Positions 1-5,348 of a DNA stretch of 7,886 nt are shown here, piece after piece. The stretch lies in the NCBI GenBank assembly GCA_943325595.2, contig CALPQA020000070.1, positions 1-7,886 of the forward strand. The letters are read 5' to 3'. Both the position numbers and the translations under genes were made by a program. The notes beneath the pieces were generated by a model. It was not told the origin of the DNA. It did not search any database and worked only from the letters and a program-made list of their open reading frames with translations. Source of the stretch: Auritidibacter sp. Marseille-P8566 (GTDB lineage Bacteria > Bacteroidota > Bacteroidia > Flavobacteriales > Flavobacteriaceae). Numbering within the stretch: position 1 is the stretch's first letter; each line of letters begins with the position of its first letter.

Positions 1-52
1 ATTTGCGATAAATAGCGAATGAGCATCATAGTTTAAATATATAGGCGAAATT

Positions 53-80
53 AGTTATAAGTTGTGAGTTATGAATTATG
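53..80. repeat. Degenerate 7-bp tandem repeat, four units
   Basis: Four head-to-tail heptamers can be read on the plus strand: AGTTATA (53-59), AGTTGTG (60-66), AGTTATG (67-73) and AATTATG (74-80). Each differs from the AGTTATG form by zero or one base, and the series breaks down at 81 (ACTAGCG). It lies in the non-coding stretch 1-112, downstream of the leftward glycosyltransferase gene. No open frame or GC-rich hairpin is visible in that stretch. With only four imperfect units in AT-rich DNA, function is unknown and chance is not excluded. Confidence 0.5.
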
Positions 81-112
81 ACTAGCGATTATTTAATAAA
101 CAATTAAACAAA

Positions 113-967
113 TCAAAGGTTAAACAACTTTTCTTTCATCTTTTTCAAACGGTAGTTTTTGATAAATAGCGCTTGTTCTTCAGTAACTAAAAGTGGTTTT
201 TTATCCCATTTAGCTTTCCAAAAACCTTGTACATAATCGAAAAATAAAAGGGGTTTTCTTTTCATCATCGCTAATTTAGCAGAAGCAATTGCAGTTATAA
301 AAAAACCATATCCTAAAGTGTAAAAAGCTTCTCCTTGTTTATATCTGGCTGTTTTATTGTAGTTTGCACCCGTTGGTTTTAAGTGTTTTACTTTCAAACT
401 TTGGTCCGTAACCACTTTCCAACCATAGAATTTACACAACAATTCATCCACAGTATCCCAACCCATTGCAGGTTTTAGATTTCCAATTTGCAAAAAACAT
501 TCTTTTCGATAGGCTTTAAAAGCACCTCGAATGTGGTCTTTATCTGTTAAATTCTCCAAAATCCATTGCCCGTTTTTTTCTACATAAGCAAAACCTCCAA
601 CCATTCCAATTAAAGCATCTTGCTCAAAACGACTGCTAATTGTTTCAAAATAGTTGTCTGGCAAAATCAAATCGGCATCCAATTTTACAATAACATCATA
701 ATCTTCATCGATAGTTTCAAATCCCTTATGAAAAGCCTGAATGACTTTGCTCCCAGGCAAATGAATGGCTTCTGAAGTTTTGTTTACCAATGAAATATAG
801 TCGTGCGTTTTTATAAATTCAGTTACAATTGAAGCCGTAGCATCCGTTGAATTGTCATTTACAACCACCACTTTTGAGGGCAAGAGTGTTTGACTCGCAA
901 TTGAATTTAAAGTCAATCCAATAAAATCAGCTTCGTTGTGCGCAGGAATAATAATGTAATATTTCAT
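113..967 (-). CDS. Glycosyltransferase family 2 (GT-A fold)
   Basis: This 284-residue protein probably transfers a sugar from a nucleotide-sugar donor onto a growing surface glycan at the cytoplasmic face of the inner membrane. The GT-A nucleotide-binding start is clear: a beta strand runs into PAHNEADFI (8-16), followed by VVNDNSTDAT (35-44). The metal/donor motif is KLDADL (95-100), with the DxD at 97-99. Further on, GWDTVDE (169-175) sits where GT2 enzymes carry acceptor and catalytic acidic residues, and a conserved-looking His is at 195. There is no signal peptide. The ATG at 967 lies immediately before the first strand, so the start is well placed. The gene diverges from the next glycosyltransferase across 62 bp. 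The region 220-250 is hydrophobic and basic and could touch the membrane. Family assignment is secure; donor, acceptor and linkage cannot be read from the sequence. Confidence 0.9.
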   Translation of the reverse strand: MKYYIIIPAHNEADFIGLTLNSIASQTLLPSKVVVVNDNSTDATASIVTEFIKTHDYISLVNKTSEAIHLPGSKVIQAFHKGFETIDEDYDVIVKLDADLILPDNYFETISSRFEQDALIGMVGGFAYVEKNGQWILENLTDKDHIRGAFKAYRKECFLQIGNLKPAMGWDTVDELLCKFYGWKVVTDQSLKVKHLKPTGANYNKTARYKQGEAFYTLGYGFFITAIASAKLAMMKRKPLLFFDYVQGFWKAKWDKKPLLVTEEQALFIKNYRLKKMKEKLFNL

Positions 968-996
968 TTTTTTTCAAAGTCTAGTGCAAATATCAT

Positions 997-1004
997 TATT
1001 TTTG
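997..1004 (+). promoter_or_regulatory. Candidate Bacteroidota -7 promoter box
   Basis: TATTTTTG matches the TANNTTTG -7 consensus described for Bacteroides and Flavobacterium primary-sigma promoters at every fixed position. It lies 25 bp before the TTG start at 1030, which would leave a leader of roughly 15-20 nt. No TTG/TTTG -33 box is present at the usual spacing, so the promoter is incomplete by consensus. On the opposite strand GATATTTG (RC of 990-997) matches 7 of 8 positions and could serve the divergent gene; the two would overlap. Confidence 0.45.
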
Positions 1005-1029
1005 TACTGATTAAAAAAAATACTTTCGA

Positions 1030-1932
1030 TTGGAAAAGAAAATAAGTGTTGTTGTAGTAACTTATAATGGTGAAATTTGGATTAAAAAGAACATTGATTC
1101 TTTATTAAAATCGAATTTTCCAATTGACATTATCGTTGTTGATAACGCTTCAACCGACCAATCTGTTTCCCTTTTAAAAGAATACAAAAACATCCAACTT
1201 GTTCAAAATAATACTAATTTAGGTTTTGGCAAAGCCAATAATATTGGGATTGACATTGCACTTAAAAATGGTGCTGATGCCGTTTTTTTATTAAATCAAG
1301 ACACTTGGATTTTTGAAAATACAATTAAAAACTTAGCAGAAAAATTATTTCAAAACCCAAATTTAGGAATTGTAAGTCCAATGCATTTTTCGGCAGATGA
1401 AACGATTTTAGACAGCAGTTTCAATACTTATTTTAACAGATACAAAACTGAAATCGACTCAAAATCTATTAGAATTGTCCCTTTTGTAAATGCTGCAGCT
1501 TGGATAGTTTCCAAAGAATGTTTTCAAAAAACGGGTTATTTTGAACCTGTTTTCAACCATTATGGAGAAGATCGGAATTTTTGTGATAGAGTTCATTATC
1601 ACGGATTCGAAATTGGAATTGTGAAAAATGCTGCGATTTGCCATGATAGAATTGTTAAATTAAATAGGAACAAAATCCTATTACAATCTCAATATTTAGT
1701 TTTAATTCAGTTTATTAATTGCAATAATTCTTTGTTTTCAGCAGCTATTTTAGGGCTAAAATCAGTTTTTGGATTAGCAAAATTTCATTATAAAACTCAA
1801 GGTTTGCTTAAATCTATTTATCTCCTTTATAAACTGAAACTCTATTATTTTAGTTTACTTTTGAACCTAAAAAAAATAAAGCAAATCCGATTTCAATCAA
1901 AAGCGGGAACAAACGGACTAATTATCCCATAA
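1030..1932 (+). CDS. Glycosyltransferase family 2, rhamnosyltransferase-like
   Basis: This 300-residue GT-A enzyme probably adds one sugar to a lipid-linked surface polysaccharide unit in the cytoplasm. Visible motifs in order: VVVVTYNGE (7-15), IVVDNASTDQS (35-45), NLGFGKANNIG (63-73, typical of the GT2 branch annotated as rhamnosyltransferase/WcaE-like), LLNQDTW (87-93, in the DxD position usually written NPD), and HYGEDRNFCDRV (177-188) with the Glu-Asp pair expected to supply the catalytic base. The C-terminal 40 residues are basic and hydrophobic, which suggests peripheral membrane contact. The start is TTG. An in-frame stop at 1012-1014 excludes any earlier ATG, and the TTG directly precedes the first strand. 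The flippase gene begins 2 bp after the stop, so the two are almost surely cotranscribed. Sugar specificity cannot be assigned. Confidence 0.9.
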   Translation: MEKKISVVVVTYNGEIWIKKNIDSLLKSNFPIDIIVVDNASTDQSVSLLKEYKNIQLVQNNTNLGFGKANNIGIDIALKNGADAVFLLNQDTWIFENTIKNLAEKLFQNPNLGIVSPMHFSADETILDSSFNTYFNRYKTEIDSKSIRIVPFVNAAAWIVSKECFQKTGYFEPVFNHYGEDRNFCDRVHYHGFEIGIVKNAAICHDRIVKLNRNKILLQSQYLVLIQFINCNNSLFSAAILGLKSVFGLAKFHYKTQGLLKSIYLLYKLKLYYFSLLLNLKKIKQIRFQSKAGTNGLIIP

Positions 1933-1934
1933 TT

Positions 1935-3401
1935 ATGCAAAATAAAGCAACACACAAACAGGCTTTTTTCTTTACCGTAATTAATTATGTGGGTATCTTA
2001 ATAGGGATTGTTTCAACGCTTTTTATCTATCCGAAAAACAAAGAAATGCTTGGCGTTTTTAGATATGTTGAATCATTATCTCAAATAATCTTCCCAATTA
2101 TGCTCTTGGGCGCTTCACAGGCATTGATAAAATTTGGCCCAAAATTAGACAACCGACAAGAAAAACAATTGTTCAATTATAGTGTTGTATCAATCGTTGT
2201 TATTAGTTTATTTTTACTCACGTCAATTGGATTGCTTTCGTTTTTTCCAATATTTAAAGGATTTAAATATATTTATTTGGCTTTTCCAATAGCCTTTTCA
2301 CTAGCGCTTATCGATTTATTCAAAAAGCAAGCTACAATTATTCAAAAAATAGCTGTTCCCACTTTTTTTGACAATATCGTTCCGAAGTTGGCTTTGCCTT
2401 TAGTTTTTCTAATGGTTTTAAACAACTCTTTCTCTGTAGATAACTCATTAGTGTTTTTCTGTGTTTCGTATGGATTAATTGCCGTTTTAATAGCTTGCTA
2501 TTTATTTTATTACTTCAAACCGGCTTTTAATTTCAATTTCAAATCGCTTTTTACAGAAATTAGTAAAACGGAATTATATCGTTTTTCTTTATTTGCATTT
2601 GCAGGAAGTTTAGGTTCTGTTTTTGCCTTCAGAATTGATGCAATTATGATTCCCAAGTTTCTTTCGATGGAAGATAACGGAACATTTAGTATTGGAGTTA
2701 CTTTGGCCTCGGCACTTGCGGTTCCTGCAACAGGAATTTTTATTTTATATGCACCGTTAATATCAAATTATATTAAAGACAATGCCATTGCCGAACTTGA
2801 TTCCAAATACAAAGAAATTTCTAAATTACTATTCTTTATCGGAGCACTTCTTTACAGTTGCATTTTTTTGGGAATAGAAAACTTATTTATGTTGTTGCCA
2901 ACGCATGAAAACTTAATGGCATCTGTTCCGGTAATTTTGATTTTGGGGTTTAATGTTTTGGTGAATATGGGAACCGGATTTAATGGTGAAATTATTACCT
3001 ATTCCAAATATTTCAGGTTTAACTTAATTGCAATTGCACTATTAATAGTACTTAACATTGCTTTAAACCTCTTTTTTATAAAAGTAATGCATCTTGGTAT
3101 TGAGGGCGTTGCATTTGCTTCCTTAATAGCAATGATACTTTTTAACATATCAAAACTACTTTTTATTTATCAAAAATTCAATATTCTTCCCTTTGATAAA
3201 TCGTATTTAAAATTGATTTTGGTCTTTCTAATTGTGCTATTGACGGCCTATTATTTACCAATAATGGAAAATAATTTATTCAATTTAATATATAAAACAG
3301 GCCTATGTTTGACTTTGAATCTGTTTCTGATTTATAAGTTTAAATTGGTTTTCTCTTATACTTTTTGGATTGAAAAAATCATTTTGAAACTGAAAAATTA
3401 A
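1935..3401 (+). CDS. Wzx-like polysaccharide flippase (MOP superfamily)
   Basis: This 488-residue integral membrane protein most likely flips an undecaprenyl-linked oligosaccharide from the cytoplasmic to the periplasmic face of the inner membrane. About 14 hydrophobic spans can be picked out, roughly at 11-31, 49-66, 82-104, 112-128, 149-163, 171-194, 216-236, 254-274, 297-317, 330-348, 362-383, 389-412, 422-441 and 450-473. That number and length are usual for the polysaccharide-specific transporter branch of the MOP/MATE superfamily. Charged residues inside the N-terminal half (for example R233 and D235 in the seventh span region) fit a substrate-lined channel. The ATG lies 2 bp after the upstream glycosyltransferase stop, implying coupled translation. 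The stop interlocks with that of the convergent ketosynthase gene. Wzx proteins are too divergent for the substrate to be inferred, so no symbol is given. Confidence 0.87.
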   Translation: MQNKATHKQAFFFTVINYVGILIGIVSTLFIYPKNKEMLGVFRYVESLSQIIFPIMLLGASQALIKFGPKLDNRQEKQLFNYSVVSIVVISLFLLTSIGLLSFFPIFKGFKYIYLAFPIAFSLALIDLFKKQATIIQKIAVPTFFDNIVPKLALPLVFLMVLNNSFSVDNSLVFFCVSYGLIAVLIACYLFYYFKPAFNFNFKSLFTEISKTELYRFSLFAFAGSLGSVFAFRIDAIMIPKFLSMEDNGTFSIGVTLASALAVPATGIFILYAPLISNYIKDNAIAELDSKYKEISKLLFFIGALLYSCIFLGIENLFMLLPTHENLMASVPVILILGFNVLVNMGTGFNGEIITYSKYFRFNLIAIALLIVLNIALNLFFIKVMHLGIEGVAFASLIAMILFNISKLLFIYQKFNILPFDKSYLKLILVFLIVLLTAYYLPIMENNLFNLIYKTGLCLTLNLFLIYKFKLVFSYTFWIEKIILKLKN

Positions 3402-4456
3402 TACTTGTAAACAAAAGCATTAATATTCATTCCTGCTCCAACTGAAGCAAAAAGTAAAATATCTCCTTTTCTAATTTCTTGATTTTCTAATTTTCCGTTC
3501 ACTAATAAATCAAACAAAGTTGGAATGGTAGCCACACTGCTATTTCCCAAGAAATTAATACTCATTGGCATGACTCCTTCAGGTGCTTTTCTGTCGTACA
3601 ATTTATAAAACCGATTGATAATGGCTTCATCCATTTTTTCGTTCGCTTGGTGAATCAATATTTTTTTGACGTCATCAATCGCAATTCCACTTTTTTCTAA
3701 GCAACTTTTCATGGCTGTTGGAACGTGGCTAAGTGCAAATTCATAGATTTTACGACCGTGCATTTTTATGTAACCAACACTTGGATTTAGTTCGGTATTG
3801 AATGATTTTCCAAAAAACAAATAATCTTTTTCACTAAAAGTATAAGAAGCACTTTCGTGAGACAACATTCCTCCTTCTAGATTTGTGCCCTCTACAACTG
3901 TTGCTCCAGCGCCATCAGCATATATCATAGAATCTCTATCATGGGGATCTACGACACGAGACAATGTTTCTGCGCCGATAACCAAACATTTCTTAGCCAT
4001 TCCTGATTTAATCAAAGCATGCGCTTGTAACATGCCTTCAATCCACCCTGGGCAACCAAAAAGTAGGTCAAAAGCTACACATTTGGGATTTTGAATTTGC
4101 AATTTGTGCTTAACACGAGCCGCTAGACAAGGAACTGCATCCGATTGAATAGTACCGCTTTTAATATCACCAAAATTGTGTGCAAGAATTATATAATCTA
4201 AGGTTTCTGGATCTATTCCCGATTTTTCTATAGCAATCTGAGATGCCAAAAAGGCCATGTCAGAAGTAAGAATATTAGGTGTAGCATACCTTCTTTCTTC
4301 TATTCCTGTAATTCCTTTGAATTTTCCAATTACAACATCATTACTATAACCAAATGGACTTCCGTCTTCATTCATAAAATGATGTTCACTGAAATCGGTA
4401 TTGCTGACTTTTAATTCTGGAATGTAACTCCCAGAACCTGTTATTTTTATATTCAT
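3398..4456 (-). CDS. 3-oxoacyl-ACP synthase III family protein
   Basis: This 352-residue thiolase-fold enzyme belongs to the KAS III group, which condenses an acyl-CoA starter with malonyl-ACP. The catalytic triad is complete: Cys135 in FGCPGW, His269 in IHQAN (268-272), and Asn305 in GNSSVAT (304-310). DGAGATVV (181-188) and the C-terminal glycine-rich SVGAGMN (338-344) also fit the fold. It is longer than housekeeping FabH (about 317 residues in E. coli), with an extra segment near residues 20-45, so I do not call it fabH. It is monocistronic here: the flippase converges on one side, and a 131-bp AT-rich spacer separates it from the haemoglobin gene upstream. Known roles of such paralogues include starter condensation for secondary lipids, such as DarB in dialkylresorcinol/flexirubin synthesis, but no DarA partner is seen. 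Beside glycan genes it might make an acyl group for a sugar; that is inference. Confidence 0.85.
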   Translation of the reverse strand: MNIKITGSGSYIPELKVSNTDFSEHHFMNEDGSPFGYSNDVVIGKFKGITGIEERRYATPNILTSDMAFLASQIAIEKSGIDPETLDYIILAHNFGDIKSGTIQSDAVPCLAARVKHKLQIQNPKCVAFDLLFGCPGWIEGMLQAHALIKSGMAKKCLVIGAETLSRVVDPHDRDSMIYADGAGATVVEGTNLEGGMLSHESASYTFSEKDYLFFGKSFNTELNPSVGYIKMHGRKIYEFALSHVPTAMKSCLEKSGIAIDDVKKILIHQANEKMDEAIINRFYKLYDRKAPEGVMPMSINFLGNSSVATIPTLFDLLVNGKLENQEIRKGDILLFASVGAGMNINAFVYKY

Positions 4457-4587
4457 TGTAGATTCGGTATAATATTACAAGCTAATATAACGCTATTTTT
4501 TAAATTGAGAGTAAAAAAAATACTATGCATGCATATAATTATTAAATAATCAAAGTATTGGTTTAAAAAATATTAATTATTTAATGT
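4457..4587. other. AT-rich spacer upstream of ketosynthase gene
   Basis: This 131-bp spacer must hold the ketosynthase promoter if that gene is not read from the gcvP operon. On the minus strand a weak hairpin can be drawn just after the haemoglobin stop: AAATA/TATTT (4568-4572 with 4578-4582, 5-nt loop), followed by three further T residues. A stem made only of A-T pairs is poor evidence for a terminator. TTTG occurs on the minus strand at about 4551-4554 as a possible -33 box, but no TANNTTTG follows at normal spacing. No small open frame is convincing. Confidence 0.4.
4524..4535. repeat. 12-bp perfect palindrome
   Basis: TATGCATGCATA reads identically on both strands, and the flanking pair (C4523/T4536) breaks the symmetry. 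It is the only GC-containing dyad in the spacer and sits 68 bp upstream of the ketosynthase start. It is followed at 4538-4550 by a second dyad, ATTATT-A-AATAAT. Position and symmetry fit a dimeric regulator operator, but nothing in the window identifies a binding protein. Confidence 0.45.
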
Positions 4588-4962
4588 TTATCCTTTTGCT
4601 TTGATTTTTATTTGCATTACAGTAGCGATACTTAAGGCTTGTGTTTTTATTTTTTCTGCATTTGAACCTATAAAATTTTCATCAACTGAAGCATTAAAAT
4701 GGTTGAGCCAAATTGAAAAAAGTGCTGGCGTCAAATATTCTTTTTCACTTATATCCAAATGAATTTGAGTCAAATTATTAAAATATCCCCCAGTATTGAA
4801 GATTGATTGTGACCAAAAAGTAACTAAAATTGGCAAATGTTCTTCTAATTTAATTTTCACAATATCCGTAAAAATATAACTAATAGATTGGTCGGCTAAC
4901 AATTTTTTATAAAATTCGTTTACCAAAACATATAAATCTTCTTGATTTTGAATGTCAATCAT
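4588..4962 (-). CDS. Group III truncated haemoglobin
   Basis: This 124-residue cytoplasmic protein is expected to bind haem in a 2-over-2 globin fold. Residues line up with the group III pattern: Tyr18 (B10) in EFYKKLL, His42 (E7) in EHLPIL, proximal His68 (F8) in QIHLD, and Trp85 (G8) in IWLNHF. The FW at 49-50, the GGYFNN turn (58-63) and VDENFIG (93-99) also fit. All four haem-pocket positions are intact, so it should be functional. Group III globins, best known from Campylobacter Ctb, are linked to peroxide or nitrosative chemistry and oxygen handling rather than oxygen storage; the role here is not known. The gene starts 15 bp after the DUF1801 stop and is the last gene of the apparent gcvP operon. 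No Shine-Dalgarno is visible. Confidence 0.87.
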   Translation of the reverse strand: MIDIQNQEDLYVLVNEFYKKLLADQSISYIFTDIVKIKLEEHLPILVTFWSQSIFNTGGYFNNLTQIHLDISEKEYLTPALFSIWLNHFNASVDENFIGSNAEKIKTQALSIATVMQIKIKAKG

Positions 4963-4977
4963 TTATTTAATTTAGTT

Positions 4978-5334
4978 TCAAAATTTTTCGTTTTCTAGAA
5001 CCCTAAAATCTACAATTCTTTCAATAAGTGAATATGGAAGCGGTTTGTGAAGTGGAAATTGCACAGAACCTTTTCCTTGTTTGTAAATGGAGAGCTCTTC
5101 CTTGAATTCTATGTGTCCGGAAGGAGTTGCATAAAATCCGATATGATTTTTAAGTCCTGCAAAATAGACTAATGGCTTCCCATTAGTCTTATATGCAGGC
5201 ATATTATAGGAAATATTTTCTATTGCTTTGGGTGCTTTTTTTAATATAATTGATCGCACTTTTTTCAAACACATTTGAATCTCTTCGGGGAAAGAATTAA
5301 TATATTCTTCAACTGATTGAAATTGTGTTCTCAT
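4978..5334 (-). CDS. DUF1801 / YdhG-like family protein
   Basis: This 118-residue soluble protein matches the DUF1801 family, whose fold resembles frataxin; Bacillus subtilis YdhG (Fra) is described as an iron chaperone feeding Fe-S and haem synthesis. Family hallmarks are visible: an N-terminal helical pair (7-33), ISYNMPAYK (41-49), YFAGLKNHIGFY (57-68) and YKQGKGSVQFPL (84-95) followed by PLP at 98-100. Length is normal. Many family members are uncharacterised, so iron binding here is a family-based guess. The gene lies 14 bp after gcvP and 15 bp before the truncated haemoglobin on the same strand, which indicates one transcript. Pairing with a haem protein is consistent with an iron-related role but does not prove it. 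Confidence 0.83.
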   Translation of the reverse strand: MRTQFQSVEEYINSFPEEIQMCLKKVRSIILKKAPKAIENISYNMPAYKTNGKPLVYFAGLKNHIGFYATPSGHIEFKEELSIYKQGKGSVQFPLHKPLPYSLIERIVDFRVLENEKF

Positions 5335-5348
5335 GATTATTCAATTAG

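Noticed and set aside
92..108. Hairpin TTTAAT-(5 nt)-ATTAAA after the leftward glycosyltransferase as a terminator
   Set aside because: The stem is A-T only and is not followed by a T run on the minus strand; such dyads arise readily by chance in this AT-rich DNA.
1459..1644. 61-codon open frame antisense to the second glycosyltransferase
   Set aside because: Lies wholly inside a well-supported GT2 gene, has no recognisable motif, and the sense frame carries the catalytic Glu-Asp region here.
3885..4094. 69-codon open frame antisense to the ketosynthase
   Set aside because: Mirrors the strand opposite the active-site Cys region of the ketosynthase; its composition is that of a shadow frame.
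3398..4456. Naming the ketosynthase fabH or darB
   Set aside because: It is longer than FabH, and no DarA or other flexirubin-type partner is in the window; the triad alone does not separate KAS III paralogues.
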